Assembly: GCF_002283555.1 (NCBI RefSeq)
Contig: NZ_MVOI01000003.1
Span: 1,538,798 to 1,602,797, forward strand
Reading direction: 5' to 3'
DNA from: Rubrivirga sp. SAORIC476
GTDB taxonomy: Bacteria; Bacteroidota; Rhodothermia; Rhodothermales; Rubricoccaceae
Length of the DNA stretch: 64,000 bases
Position numbers and translations under genes: made by a program. The stretch's first letter is position 1, and each line of letters begins with the position of its first letter. The notes under the pieces were generated by a model. It made no database searches. It saw only the letters and a program-made list of their open reading frames with translations, and had not been told where the DNA came from. Shown here in pieces: positions 16,655 to 26,355 of this stretch.

Positions 16655-16680
16655 TGGGCGAGCGTCCACACCCCCTGCCG

Positions 16681-18441
16681 ATGCCCGCAGACTCCGCCGG
16701 AACCCCTTGTAAGTTCCTTTTCGTGACCGGCGGCGTGACGTCGTCGCTGGGCAAGGGAATCGTCTCCGCCAGCCTCGGGCGGCTGCTGGAAGCCCGCGGG
16801 TTGCGGGTCACGATCCAGAAGTTCGACCCCTACATCAACGTCGACGCGGGGACCATGAACCCGTTCGAGCACGGCGAGGTGTACGTCACCGACGACGGCG
16901 CCGAGACCGACCTCGACCTGGGCCACTACGAGCGCTACCTCGGCGTGCCCATGTCGCAGGCCAACAACGTGACCACGGGCCGCGTGTACTCGGGCGTGAT
17001 CGCGAAGGAGCGCGCGGGCGCCTACCTCGGCAAGACCGTCCAGGTGGTGCCCCACGTGATCGACGAGATCAAGGGCTGGATGCGGCGCCTCGCCGAGACC
17101 GGCGACTACGACGTCATCATCACCGAGGTGGGCGGCACCGCGGGCGACATCGAGAGCCTGCCCTACCTGGAGGCCATCCGCCAGCTGTCGCTGGAGGAGG
17201 GCAAGGAGAACACGGCGCTCGTCCACCTGACGCTGGTGCCCTTCCTCGCCGCGGCGGGCGAACTCAAGACCAAGCCTACCCAGCACTCCGTCAAGACGCT
17301 CCAGAGCTACGGCCTCCAGCCGGACGTGCTGGTGGCGCGCACCGAGCACCCGCTGCCGGAGGACGTGCGCCGCAAGATCGGCCTGTTCTGCAACGTCGGC
17401 CCCGAGGCGGTGATCGAGGCGCTCGACGCCGAGTCGATCTACGAGGTCCCGCTGCTGCTGCGCGAGCAGAAGCTCGACGAGGTGGTCCTCAAGCGCCTCC
17501 GCCTCGACGCGCCGCTGGACGTGGACCCGACGCCCGACCTGGAGGACTGGGTCGACTTCCTGCGCCGCCTCAAGAACCCCGAGGGGCAGGTCACGATCGC
17601 GCTCGTCGGCAAGTACGTCGAGCACCAGGACGCCTACAAGTCGATCTCGGAGAGCCTGCTGCTGGCCGCGGCCAAGAACGGCGTCCAGGTCGAAGTCCGC
17701 AGCGTCCTCTCGGACGACGTGACGGCGGCCAACGTGGCGGACAAGCTGGCGGGCGTCGCGGGCGTGCTGGTGGCGCCGGGCTTCGGCGACCGCGGCATCG
17801 ACGGCAAGATCGAGGCGGTCCGCTGGGCGCGCGAGGCGGGCGTCCCGTTCCTCGGCATCTGCCTCGGGATGCAGGTCGCCACGATCGAGTTCGCGCGCCA
17901 CGTCGCCGGGCTGCCCGAGGCGCACTCGACCGAGTTCGACCCCGACAACCCGTCGCCGGTCATCTCGATGATGGCCGAGCAGAAGACGGTCACCGACAAG
18001 GGCGGCACCATGCGCCTCGGCGCCTACACGTGCGCCCTCGGCGAGGGCACGCTGGCGCAGGAGATCTACGCCGGGGCGGCCACCGTCCAGGAGCGCCACC
18101 GCCACCGCTACGAGGTCAACAACGACCTCCGCTATCGGCTCCGCGAGGCAGGCCTCGTGTTCTCGGGCATGAACCCGGACCGTGACCTCGTCGAGATCAT
18201 CGAGCTGCCGCAGCCTGACGGTGACGGGGCGCCGGAGCTGGCGCACCCGTGGTTCGTCGGGGTTCAGTTCCACCCCGAGTACCGGAGCCGCGTCCGCGAG
18301 CCCCATCCCCTGTTCGTCCATTTCATCGGCGCGGCCGTGGCGCACGCCCAGGCGGGCGGCACCTACGACGAGCCGACGAAGCCCAGCCGCACCCGCCGCG
18401 TCCGCCGGGCGACGGCGCGGGTGCTGACGGAGGACGGCTAG
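16681..18441 (+). CDS. pyrG: CTP synthase
   Basis: A 586-aa CTP synthase that aminates UTP to CTP with glutamine and ATP. The N-terminal amidoligase domain (1-270) opens with [20 protein letters not shown] and has [40 protein letters not shown]. The class I glutamine amidotransferase domain (about 295-560) has the nucleophile in FLGICLGMQ and the HPEY triad histidine. The roughly 35-residue C-terminal tail is Arg/Thr-rich ([12 protein letters not shown]), making the protein longer than the usual 535-550 aa. A Nudix gene follows at 88 bp. Confidence 0.98.
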   Translation: MPADSAGTPCKFLFVTGGVTSSLGKGIVSASLGRLLEARGLRVTIQKFDPYINVDAGTMNPFEHGEVYVTDDGAETDLDLGHYERYLGVPMSQANNVTTGRVYSGVIAKERAGAYLGKTVQVVPHVIDEIKGWMRRLAETGDYDVIITEVGGTAGDIESLPYLEAIRQLSLEEGKENTALVHLTLVPFLAAAGELKTKPTQHSVKTLQSYGLQPDVLVARTEHPLPEDVRRKIGLFCNVGPEAVIEALDAESIYEVPLLLREQKLDEVVLKRLRLDAPLDVDPTPDLEDWVDFLRRLKNPEGQVTIALVGKYVEHQDAYKSISESLLLAAAKNGVQVEVRSVLSDDVTAANVADKLAGVAGVLVAPGFGDRGIDGKIEAVRWAREAGVPFLGICLGMQVATIEFARHVAGLPEAHSTEFDPDNPSPVISMMAEQKTVTDKGGTMRLGAYTCALGEGTLAQEIYAGAATVQERHRHRYEVNNDLRYRLREAGLVFSGMNPDRDLVEIIELPQPDGDGAPELAHPWFVGVQFHPEYRSRVREPHPLFVHFIGAAVAHAQAGGTYDEPTKPSRTRRVRRATARVLTEDG

Positions 18442-18529
18442 AGGGTGGAGAGTCGAGGATGGAAGGGGCACGCGGATGCTCTGGCGTCCGTAGACCTCCC
18501 TCGCCCCTCCATTCTCCTCCTCAACAACG

Positions 18530-19039
18530 GTGCCCTCCCCCTCGTCCATCCCCGACCGCCTCGCCGGGCACGTCCGCGTGCGCGTGGGCGCGCTGCTGTT
18601 CGACGACGCCGAGGCGCCGACGGCCGTCCTGCTGGCGGAGCACTCCGGGATCTGGGAGGAGCGGCCGTTCTGGACGCCGCCGGGCGGGGGCGTCGAGTTC
18701 GGCGAGTCGCTGGCGGAGGCGCTGCGCCGCGAGGTCCGCGAGGAGACCGGCCTCGACGCCGAGGTGGGCGCGGTGCGGTACGTGCTCGACTTCGTCCGCC
18801 CGCCGCTGCACGCGGTCTCGTTCTACGTCGAGTGCCGCGCGCCCGGCCTCGACACGGCCCGCCTCGGAAGCGACCCCGAGCTGCCCGCCGACGCCCAGCT
18901 ACTGCGTCAGCTCCGCCTGATCCCGTTCGACGAGCTGGACGCGCTCACGCTCTACCCCGAGCCCTTCGCCGGGCGCCTCGCCGCCGACGCCCGCGCGGGC
19001 TTCCCCGAGGGCACGGTCTACCTGGGCACGTACCGATGA
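18530..19039 (+). CDS. NUDIX hydrolase
   Basis: A 169-aa Nudix hydrolase starting at GTG 18530. The Nudix box GGGVEFGESLAEALRREVREETGLDAE fits Gx5Ex7REUxEExGU, with the metal-binding REVREE glutamates in place. The preceding PPGGG and the VRVGALLFDD strand match the fold. It would hydrolyse a nucleoside-diphosphate-linked substrate, not identifiable here. The stop codon overlaps the next gene's start (ATGA), so it is translationally coupled to the 409-aa membrane protein. Confidence 0.9.
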   Translation: MPSPSSIPDRLAGHVRVRVGALLFDDAEAPTAVLLAEHSGIWEERPFWTPPGGGVEFGESLAEALRREVREETGLDAEVGAVRYVLDFVRPPLHAVSFYVECRAPGLDTARLGSDPELPADAQLLRQLRLIPFDELDALTLYPEPFAGRLAADARAGFPEGTVYLGTYR

Positions 19040-20265
19040 GCACCCTGCTCCCCGGCTCCCTCGGTCCGGCGAGCCGGCGGCTACGCGTCGTGGCGTGGCT
19101 CGCCGGTGCCGCCGTGCTGGTCGCGCTCGGCGCCTCGGCGGCGGACGGTGCCGACCCGGTCGCGCGGGCCCACCTCATCCGCTACATCGGCATCCTGGTG
19201 TCGGCCGCGATGGGCGTGGGGGTGCTGCACGTGCTCTACCCGGCGGCGGTGGCGGCGCGACTCCAGCTCTCGAACCCCGGGCCGGAGCGGCTGCTGCGAT
19301 ACCAGCTCGGCCGGTGGCTGCCGCTCGTGGCGCTGGCCGCGGCGCCGGCCGCCGGGATCGCGGGCGCAGACACGCTGCAGATGGCCGAGGGCGTGCTGTC
19401 GGTGTTCGCCATCGGGCTGTACGCCTTCGCGCGGACGGCCGCGCTGGGGCCGACCGCGCGCGTGTGGGAGCGCGAAGAAGCCGGTCGGTGGTACCGCGCG
19501 GGCTACCAGAAAGCGATCGAGCAGAAGACGCCCTATTTCCGCTTCCAGGTGCCCGATGCGATGGTGCCGGGCCTTCTCCGCACGGGCGAGGTGTTCGTCG
19601 TCGGTGCCGTCCTCTCGATCGTGGGCGAGGCGATCGGGAGCGGTCTGGCGACGCTCGTCGCGCCCGTCGCTCTGCTGCTGCTCGCCGCGGCCTTCACGGT
19701 CCGCCTCGGGCCGACGTTCGACCGCGCGTTCTGGACCTCCCACGGCGTCTGGGCGGACGCCTTCCGGCAGGTCGAGCAGGTCGACGGCCGCGAGCCGATC
19801 CGCGTGGATGCGGTGTACTGGGCGCCGCCGTCGGTCCGTCCGGCGGTGTGGGCGGGGCTGGTGTCGCTGGACCGGCGCCTGCCGCTCGGGCGCCTCGCCG
19901 CGCTCGGGCTGGGGCTCGGTGCGCTCGTCTACCTGACCGGCGCGCACGCCGCCGCCGCCGCCGCGCTCGCGCTCACGGTCCTCGGACTCAACGGCGCCAT
20001 CGCCCTGACCGCCGACGACCACATGCTCCCGGCCGAGGCCACGCGCCGATTCGGAGGGACCGTCCGGTGGACCGTCGCCCGCTTCCTCATGAACGTCCGC
20101 TGGCTGCCGCCGCTGGTGGCGGTGCTGCTGCTGCTCGTCTGGCTGGCCGACCTCGGCTGGGCCGCCGTCGGCCTGTGGACGGCCGCCTACCTCCTTGCCG
20201 CCGCCGCCAGCGCGGTCGCCGTGACCTCGTTCGCTCGCTTCCGCCTCCGCCGTGCCGTCGCCTGA
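19036..20265 (+). CDS. Multipass membrane protein, probable ABC transporter permease subunit
   Basis: A 409-aa polytopic membrane protein of no family I recognise. About ten to twelve hydrophobic segments alternate with short loops, in two halves separated by a soluble stretch (about residues 225-275, AFWTSHGVWADAFRQVEQVDGREP). Start and stop both overlap neighbours: ATGA with the Nudix gene, and 14 nt with the ABC ATPase. That tight coupling to an ATPase without its own membrane domain suggests this is the permease. The transported substrate is unknown. The low similarity to standard permeases makes it a candidate lineage-specific exporter component. Confidence 0.7.
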   Translation: MSTLLPGSLGPASRRLRVVAWLAGAAVLVALGASAADGADPVARAHLIRYIGILVSAAMGVGVLHVLYPAAVAARLQLSNPGPERLLRYQLGRWLPLVALAAAPAAGIAGADTLQMAEGVLSVFAIGLYAFARTAALGPTARVWEREEAGRWYRAGYQKAIEQKTPYFRFQVPDAMVPGLLRTGEVFVVGAVLSIVGEAIGSGLATLVAPVALLLLAAAFTVRLGPTFDRAFWTSHGVWADAFRQVEQVDGREPIRVDAVYWAPPSVRPAVWAGLVSLDRRLPLGRLAALGLGLGALVYLTGAHAAAAAALALTVLGLNGAIALTADDHMLPAEATRRFGGTVRWTVARFLMNVRWLPPLVAVLLLLVWLADLGWAAVGLWTAAYLLAAAASAVAVTSFARFRLRRAVA

Positions 20266-20932
20266 CCTCGCCTCGCTTCTGACCGTCGCCCCGGACCGGC
20301 AGCGGTCCCTCGTCGTGGAGGGCGTCACGAAACGGTACCTGTTCGGCCCGATCGTGCTGCGCGACCTCTCGCACGCGTTCGCGCCCGGCACCGCGACCGC
20401 CCTCGTCGGGCCGAATGGCTCGGGCAAGTCGACGCTGCTCCGCGTGCTGTCCGCGCTGAGCGCGCCGACGACCGGCACGGTCCGCTACGCCGAGGGGGAC
20501 GTGCACGACCGACCGCATGCGTTCCTGTCGAGCGTCGGCGTGGTCCACGACCGGCCCGATCTGCCGGGTTACCTGACGGGCGTGGAGACGCTGGAGTGGA
20601 TCGCGCGCGAGCGCGGCACCTGGGACGCGGACGCGCCCGCACGCCACGCGGCGCTGCTCGACGCGGTCCGCCTCGACGAGCGCCGCGACGCCCTCACGCG
20701 GACGTACTCGGCCGGGATGACGCGCAAGACGCAGGTCGCCGCGGCGCTCTGCGGCGCGCCGGCGGTGCTGCTGCTCGACGAGCCGTTTCGCGCCCTCGAC
20801 ACCGAGGCCACCGAGGCGGTCGTGGACCTGCTGGCGGCCTTCCGCGACGGCGGCGGGCTGGTGGTTCTCTCCAGCCACCGCTCCGACCTCTTGGACCGGC
20901 TCTGCGACGAGAGGCTGGACCTGGGGAGATAG
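20252..20932 (+). CDS. ABC transporter ATP-binding protein
   Basis: A 226-aa ABC ATPase starting at GTG 20252. Walker A GPNGSGKST at 53-61, signature TYSAGMTRKTQVAAAL (YSAGM in place of the usual LSGGQ), Walker B AVLLLDEPFRALD and switch-loop SSHR. The SAGM signature is typical of the CcmA/YbhF-like exporter subfamily. It overlaps the membrane-protein gene by 14 nt, so the two very likely assemble into one transporter. Function (export or membrane remodelling) is not resolved. Confidence 0.92.
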   Translation: MPSPDLASLLTVAPDRQRSLVVEGVTKRYLFGPIVLRDLSHAFAPGTATALVGPNGSGKSTLLRVLSALSAPTTGTVRYAEGDVHDRPHAFLSSVGVVHDRPDLPGYLTGVETLEWIARERGTWDADAPARHAALLDAVRLDERRDALTRTYSAGMTRKTQVAAALCGAPAVLLLDEPFRALDTEATEAVVDLLAAFRDGGGLVVLSSHRSDLLDRLCDERLDLGR

Positions 20933-20989
20933 GGGTCGGGTGGTGCATCTGTACCAGACCAGCAGCCTCGCTCGCCCGTAGGGTGCCAC

Positions 20990-21703
20990 ATGACCCGCCT
21001 GCTCCGCCCGCTCGTCCTGCTCCTCCCTCTCCTCGCGCTGACCGCGTGCGCGAGCGTCCGCCCGGCCGACGCCGCGCCGCGCGAGTTGGTGGTGCTGGTC
21101 CACGGCATGGGCCGCTCGGCGCTGTCGATGGCGCCGATGGCCATCTCGCTGCGGCGCGCGGGCTACCGCGTCCTGAACGTCGGCTACAACAGCCAGGGCC
21201 CGAGCGTGGCCGAGATCGGCGCCCAGGTGGACGCCGAGGTAGACGCCGCGCTGGCCGACGAGCCCGCTTCCCGCGTCCACTTCGTGGGCCACAGCCTCGG
21301 GACGGTCGTGATCCGCTGGCTGCTCGTCCACGACCCGCCCGAGGCGGCGGGGCGCGCGGTGCTGCTGGCGCCTCCGAACCAGGGCGCCCACTCCGCCGAC
21401 CGCTGGGCGCGCTGGGTTGGCTGGGCGCTGCCCCCCATCCGCGAGCTGCGGACGACCGGCGGGACGGCCGCTGACCTCGGGCCGCCGCCGGGCGTCGAGG
21501 TGGCCGTGATCGCAGGCGAGCGCGACGGCAAGGTGGCCGTCGAGGAGACGTGTCTGGAGGGTGCCGCACACGCCGTCGTGGCCTCGGGCCACACCGTCCT
21601 CATGATGCGCCCTTCCGTGATGGAGCGCGTGAAGGGCTTCCTCGCCACGGGCGAGCTGGCGGGCGCCTCGGACGCAGCCTGCGCCGAGGCGCTGGCAGGA
21701 TGA
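20990..21703 (+). CDS. Alpha/beta-hydrolase lipoprotein (lipase-like)
   Basis: A 237-aa lipoprotein with signal LALTAC (Cys20). The mature protein is an alpha/beta hydrolase: oxyanion-side motif VVLVHGMGRSA, nucleophile elbow GHSLGT with Ser102, acid in GERDGKV and a histidine in SGHTVL. It resembles periplasmic triacylglycerol lipase/PGAP1-like esterases. The substrate is unknown. A stop-overlapping hairpin follows, and the next gene is convergent. Confidence 0.85.
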   Translation: MTRLLRPLVLLLPLLALTACASVRPADAAPRELVVLVHGMGRSALSMAPMAISLRRAGYRVLNVGYNSQGPSVAEIGAQVDAEVDAALADEPASRVHFVGHSLGTVVIRWLLVHDPPEAAGRAVLLAPPNQGAHSADRWARWVGWALPPIRELRTTGGTAADLGPPPGVEVAVIAGERDGKVAVEETCLEGAAHAVVASGHTVLMMRPSVMERVKGFLATGELAGASDAACAEALAG

Positions 21704-21736
21704 GGCGATAAGGCCTGCAGCGGGGCCTCTCGCCTC
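21702..21736. terminator. Hairpin between convergent genes
   Basis: GAGGCGA-n-AGGCC pairs with GGCCT-n-TCGCCTC around an 8-nt loop, with one bulge. It begins inside the hydrolase stop codon and lies 16 bp before the convergent STAND ATPase stop. It probably serves both genes. Confidence 0.5.
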
Positions 21737-21752
21737 CTCGCGCGCCCCGTCT

Positions 21753-23789
21753 CTACCCGCCCACCTCGGCGCGCCAGAGGACAGACACGACGTGGTCGAT
21801 GCCGCGCCCGAGGTGGCGCCGGAAGGTGGAGAAGGGCAGGTCGAGCGCCTCGGCGGCGTCGGCCTGGGTCGGCTCCGGGTGGAGATAGGTCCGGTCGAGC
21901 GCACGGAAGTAGCGCTGCTCGCGACCGCCGCGCGCCAGTTCGGCGGCCGCCTCGTCGATGAGGGCGCGGAGGGCCTCCACCGGGTCGCCGCCTCGCTCGC
22001 GCACGAGGCGGGCTCGCAGGAGCGGGCTCGCGGCGAGCTGGTGCGGCTGGGCGTACGCCCGGAGGGCGTCTCGGACGGCCTCCGTGAAGGCCTCCTCGGA
22101 GAGCACCACCACGGCCTCGCGGGCGGGCGGGGGCGGAGGCTCGGACGGGGCCCGGGACGCCAGGGCATCCAGCCACGCGTGTGGCGGCGTCGCCCGCCAG
22201 TCCTTGCCGAAGGCGGCCGGGCCGTCGGGCGCCTCGGCGTCCGGCCAGCGCGACAGCCCGGCGAGACCGAGCACCGCTCCCCAGAGGTCGGCCTCGGTCG
22301 TGAGGAGGACCGACGCCGCCAGCCCCGACTCGGTGAGGTAGCGCTCGACGGTGCGCGCGAACACGAGTGCCTGCACGGCCGAGACGCCCTGCCCCGCCTC
22401 GGCATCCACCCAGCAGCGGAACAGGAGGGCGGTCTCACCCTCGCGCAGCCGGGAGGACACCGCCTCCCACACGGCTGCCGTGACCGCGTCTGCGGACCGC
22501 GCACCGGGGTCGAGATCTTCCAGCGGGAGCGTGAGCAGGAAACCGGCCACCCCGCCGCTACGCGTGTGGTACACCTCCGCAGCCTCCGGCCGTCGGTCCA
22601 GCCAACCCGCGACCCGGTCCGCCTCGGCGTCGCCGAGGTGGGTGGCCGCGAGCGCGCGGAGGGTGGGGACCTCACCCTCGGCGAGCGGGACGGCCGCGTC
22701 GATCTCGGCATCCGCCCAGGCCGAGCGGAGGCGAGCCAGGAGCGGCCCCGCCACCGGGTGGTGTCGGTACAGGTGGAGGAAGTCGGCGAGGACGAGGTGC
22801 CGGGCGCCGGGCGTGGGCGCCGCCTGGAGAGCGTCGGCGAAGAACTGCCGGGCGCGGGCCTGCAGACGCGCGTGGCGCGCGCCATCCCGCCAGCCGAGGT
22901 CCGCCTCGACCGTCTCCCGGACGACGTCGTGGAGGGAGACCCCGTCCGCGTCGGAGGTCACGAAGGCGAGGTCGCGGAGCCACGCGAAGAGGGCGTCGGG
23001 GTCTGGCCCCGGGTCGGTCGCCTCCAGGAGGGCCGCCAGCAGCGGCACGGTCAGCGAGCGGACGACGGAGGCGGCTTCCAGGGCGGCCCGGTGGGCAGGT
23101 GATGGAACGGCCTCCACGAAGCGCGCCAGGAGGTCGGCCAGGAGGTCGGGCGCGTGGGAGGGGTCGAAGGCGGCCGCGCCGGGCTGGCGCGCGTGCTCGG
23201 CGGCGAGCGCGAGCGCGAGCGGGTGGCCGTGGGTGAAGGCGAGGACGGGCCCGCACGCCTCGGGCGCGAGGCCGCGCGCCTCCAGGAACGCCTCGGCGTC
23301 CGCCCGGACGAAGTTGCGGAGCGGCAGCAGCAGGACGGCGTCGGCGTAGTCGGCCCGCCACTCCGCGGCGGGCCGGACGCGGCCCGCGACGACGATCAGG
23401 TCGGTGGCGCGGAGGGACGGCACGAAGCGGCGACGCAGCCACCCGTCGAGGGCCTGGATCGGCTCGAAGGTGTCGACGAGGAGGACGCGCGGACCGTCCC
23501 CGAGGGCGTCCAGCGCGGCATGGGCGGCGGCGGCGAACGACGCCGGAGCGGGCTCCACGTCGCGCCCGTCGATCCGAGCGACGCCCCGGCCCGCGGCCAC
23601 CGCGAGGCGGGCAGCCTCGTCCAGCAGCGCGCTCTTGCCGATGCCCCCCGGCCCGTACACGTGGACCACCGCGACGGGTGAGTCGGCATCGGCGAACGCC
23701 GTCGTCAGGCGGCTCCGCTCAGCGGCGCGGCCGACAAACCGGCGGTGACGACGCTGGTCCAGCCGGTCACCTAGCGTTGAGGGAGGCAT
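21753..23789 (-). CDS. STAND-type ATPase with C-terminal helix-turn-helix
   Basis: A 678-aa predicted signal-transduction ATPase. An N-terminal FVGRAAERSRL entry motif precedes a NACHT/AAA-like NTPase with Walker A GPGGIGKSALL (46-56), Walker B RVLLVDTFE and a sensor-like VVAGRVRPA. About 330 residues of helical, Ala-rich sequence follow without clear repeats. The C-terminal 50 residues (TQADAAEALDLPFSTFRRHLGRGIDHVV) look like a sigma-region-4-like helix-turn-helix. I used the ATG at 23789 because the first 27 residues of a longer version lie in the AT-rich promoter region. It is divergent from the DUF4331 gene and is a plausible regulator of that run. What it senses is unknown. Confidence 0.75.
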   Translation of the reverse strand: MPPSTLGDRLDQRRHRRFVGRAAERSRLTTAFADADSPVAVVHVYGPGGIGKSALLDEAARLAVAAGRGVARIDGRDVEPAPASFAAAAHAALDALGDGPRVLLVDTFEPIQALDGWLRRRFVPSLRATDLIVVAGRVRPAAEWRADYADAVLLLPLRNFVRADAEAFLEARGLAPEACGPVLAFTHGHPLALALAAEHARQPGAAAFDPSHAPDLLADLLARFVEAVPSPAHRAALEAASVVRSLTVPLLAALLEATDPGPDPDALFAWLRDLAFVTSDADGVSLHDVVRETVEADLGWRDGARHARLQARARQFFADALQAAPTPGARHLVLADFLHLYRHHPVAGPLLARLRSAWADAEIDAAVPLAEGEVPTLRALAATHLGDAEADRVAGWLDRRPEAAEVYHTRSGGVAGFLLTLPLEDLDPGARSADAVTAAVWEAVSSRLREGETALLFRCWVDAEAGQGVSAVQALVFARTVERYLTESGLAASVLLTTEADLWGAVLGLAGLSRWPDAEAPDGPAAFGKDWRATPPHAWLDALASRAPSEPPPPPAREAVVVLSEEAFTEAVRDALRAYAQPHQLAASPLLRARLVRERGGDPVEALRALIDEAAAELARGGREQRYFRALDRTYLHPEPTQADAAEALDLPFSTFRRHLGRGIDHVVSVLWRAEVGG

Positions 23790-23927
23790 GCAAATACAGA
23801 GAGGCAAATCAGGAGAACCATGACGGAGAGGTGCAGAATACAGGTATCCGACGCGAGAGTCAGGATTCATCCTACGGAAGTGAGCAAGGAATGAACAACC
23901 TATGGGCTTCCGCTCCCGGCGATCACC

Positions 23928-23941
23928 CCCCTACTTAGGGG
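23928..23941. promoter_or_regulatory. Palindrome in the STAND ATPase-DUF4331 divergent promoter region
   Basis: CCCCTA-CT-TAGGGG is a perfect 6-bp inverted repeat, 32 bp before the DUF4331 ATG. It lies in a 184-bp intergenic stretch that is visibly more AT-rich than the genes around it. It is a candidate operator; the binding protein is unknown. Confidence 0.35.
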
Positions 23942-23973
23942 TCTCGCTTTCCTTTCTCCCTCCTCCCTCTTCC

Positions 23974-26241
23974 ATGAGTCCTTTGCGCACCCTCCTCACG
24001 GGGGCCGCGACGGCCGGTCTGATTCTGACTGCCGGCCTGCTCGCCCCCCCGTTCTCTGACGCCTCCAGTCACCGCGAGGCGCCGCTGATCGCCGACGACC
24101 CGCTGGCCGACAACACGGACGTCTACGCCTTCCGCGACCCGACCGACGACGGCAGCGTCATCCTCGTCGCCAACTACATCCCACTGTCGCTCCCCGAGGG
24201 CGGCCCGAACTACGCCCACTTCGGCGAAAACATCCGGTACGAGATCCACGTCAAGAACCAGACCTCGGCCGGCGCGCTGGGCTCGGCGACCGACGACGTG
24301 ACCTACCGCTTCACGTTCGAGCAGAACAACGGCGACCCGTCGACCTTCTTCAACATCCGCCTCGGCGCGGAGAACCTCAACACGAGCTACACGCTCGAGA
24401 AGAGCACCAACGGCGGCCAGTCGTTCACCACGATCGTGACCGACGGCCCGACGCCGCCGGCGAACATCGGGCCCCGCTCCATCGAGTCGGGCGCAGGCCT
24501 CGGCACGACCTACGAGCAGCTCACGCAGTCGGCCGTCGTCCAGGCGTCCACGGGTGAGACCGTCTTCGCCGGTCCTCGCGACGACCCGTTCTTCGTCGAC
24601 CTCGGCGGCATCTTCGACCTGGGCGGCGTCCGCTCCCAGTTCGGCAGCGACGCCTCCAACCCCGACAACGCGCGCGACGCCGTGGCGGGCTTCAACACGC
24701 ACTCGCTCGTCATCAAGGTGCCGATCGAGAACCTGCAGAAGGACGGCCAGACGGTCGACCAGGCCGAGTCGATCCTCGACCCGAACTACGTGATCGGCGT
24801 CTGGGCCTCGGCCTCGCGCCGCCGCGTCCGGACGCTCTCCGCGGACCCGGCCAACCCGAAGCCCATCGAGACGGGCCCGTTCGTGCAGGTCTCCCGCCTC
24901 GGGATGCCGCTGACCAACGAGGCCATCATCCCGATCGGCCAGAAGGACTACTGGAACTACACGTCGCCCTACTCGCAGGCCGAGCAGGACTTCATCCAGT
25001 ACTTCGCCAACCCGGAGCTGGGCCTCTACATGGGCAACGGCCAGTTCGGAGCCGCGGTGCCGGGCCTGAGCGACCCGCTCAAGATCCAGGCGAACTCGCT
25101 CGCGGGCGTCTTCGGCGACCTCGACGGCGACGGCTCGGCGGGCTTCAACTTCAACACCAACTTCGTCGACGGCTCGACCGACTTCGACGGCGTCTACGAC
25201 ATCGTCGAGGCCATCGTGGCCGGCGACGTGCCGGCGGAGTTCGTGGCCGGGACCGCCTTCGACGACAGCATCGCGCCGCTCCGCCCGCTGGGTGACGGCA
25301 GCGTGACCGCGCTCGCCGGTGACAACCAGCCGCGCCTCGTGGACGTGTTCCCGATCTTCTACTTCGGCGTCCCGAACCTGGCCCCGTACCAGCTCGTGAC
25401 CGGGAAGACGGGCGGCAACCCCCTCACGCAGGGCAAGCCGTTCATCCACAACTTCCTGCCCGTCACCAGCGTGCCGGGCGACGGCCTCTACGGCGGCGAC
25501 ATGCTCCGCCTGAACATGGCCACGCCGACGACCGACCGGTCCTCGGAGGAGTTCACGAACTGGGCCCGCCTCGGGCTCATCCGCGCGGCGGCCATCGGCC
25601 TCACCGTGCCGGACTTCGCCAACACGAACGTCGAGTTCATGCCTCACATGGACGGCTTCCCGAACGGGCGCCGCCTGGAGGATGACGTGACCGGCATCGC
25701 GCTCCAGGCCGTCGGCGGGCTGGTGCTCACCGCGGTCGGCGTCCTCGAGGACGACTTCACCGGCAGCGACTACGCCGACGGTGGCCTGATCACGCCGCGC
25801 ACGCTCACCGAGCTGGCCTTCCTGGCGGGTCCGACGCAGAACGACCTCCCGATCCGGAGCGACTTCCCGTTCCTCGCCAACCCGCACAACGGCTACGACT
25901 ACGTGAAGCAGCTGACGGCCTCGGCGCCGGCCGCCAACTTCCCGACGTCGAGCGGCATCGGTGTGGGTGCCCCCTCGGGCCTGATCCTCGATCAGAGCTT
26001 CCCGAACCCGGCCGCCGCCACCTCGACGGTCCGGTTCCAGCTGCCGCGCTCGGGCACGGTCCGCGTGGACGTGTACGACGTCCAGGGCCGCCGCGTCCAG
26101 ACGCTGGCCGACCGCCAGTTCCAGCCGGGTACCCACGACCTGCCGTGGAACACGACCTCGCTGGCCGCGGGCACCTACCTCTACCGCCTGATGGTGGACG
26201 GGGAGCTGGTGGCCACGAAGCGAGCGACCGTCGTCCGCTAG
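23974..26241 (+). CDS. DUF4331 protein with T9SS type A C-terminal sorting domain
   Basis: A 755-aa secreted protein. Signal peptide to about residue 30, then the DUF4331 hallmark SSHREAPLIADDPLADNTDVYAFR. A long DUF4331 body follows with ARDAVAGFNTHSLVIKVPI, VIGVWASASRRRVRTL and QVSRLGMPLTNEAIIP. The last 85 residues are a type IX secretion sorting domain: LDQSFPNPAAATSTVRFQLP, VRVDVYDVQGRRVQTL and LAAGTYLYRLMVDG. It should therefore be exported across the outer membrane and held at the surface or released. DUF4331 function is unknown. It is followed by a TPR protein, a small membrane protein and a TonB receptor on the same strand. Confidence 0.93.
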   Translation: MSPLRTLLTGAATAGLILTAGLLAPPFSDASSHREAPLIADDPLADNTDVYAFRDPTDDGSVILVANYIPLSLPEGGPNYAHFGENIRYEIHVKNQTSAGALGSATDDVTYRFTFEQNNGDPSTFFNIRLGAENLNTSYTLEKSTNGGQSFTTIVTDGPTPPANIGPRSIESGAGLGTTYEQLTQSAVVQASTGETVFAGPRDDPFFVDLGGIFDLGGVRSQFGSDASNPDNARDAVAGFNTHSLVIKVPIENLQKDGQTVDQAESILDPNYVIGVWASASRRRVRTLSADPANPKPIETGPFVQVSRLGMPLTNEAIIPIGQKDYWNYTSPYSQAEQDFIQYFANPELGLYMGNGQFGAAVPGLSDPLKIQANSLAGVFGDLDGDGSAGFNFNTNFVDGSTDFDGVYDIVEAIVAGDVPAEFVAGTAFDDSIAPLRPLGDGSVTALAGDNQPRLVDVFPIFYFGVPNLAPYQLVTGKTGGNPLTQGKPFIHNFLPVTSVPGDGLYGGDMLRLNMATPTTDRSSEEFTNWARLGLIRAAAIGLTVPDFANTNVEFMPHMDGFPNGRRLEDDVTGIALQAVGGLVLTAVGVLEDDFTGSDYADGGLITPRTLTELAFLAGPTQNDLPIRSDFPFLANPHNGYDYVKQLTASAPAANFPTSSGIGVGAPSGLILDQSFPNPAAATSTVRFQLPRSGTVRVDVYDVQGRRVQTLADRQFQPGTHDLPWNTTSLAAGTYLYRLMVDGELVATKRATVVR

Positions 26242-26258
26242 CGGACCCGTAGGACTCC

Positions 26259-26325
26259 GCCGACGACTCCCGGTCGTCGGCAACTCCAGGGGGGGCGGGG
26301 TGTAACGCTCCGCCCCCCTTCTTTC
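26259..26325 (+). terminator. Double hairpin with T-rich tail after the DUF4331 gene
   Basis: First stem GCCGACGAC/GTCGTCGGC with a 5-nt loop (26259-26281). Second stem GGGGGGCGG/CCGCCCCCC (26290-26318), followed by TTCTTTC. The second is a convincing intrinsic terminator, so the TPR gene 38 bp beyond may have its own promoter or depend on read-through. Confidence 0.75.
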
Positions 26326-26355
26326 GACCGTCTCGTCTCCCTGGCTCCTCTCTTT

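Noticed and set aside
16484-16680. N-terminal extension of the M1 peptidase towards pyrG
   Set aside because: The extension precedes a perfect signal peptide and would cover the pyrG promoter; its composition is not protein-like.
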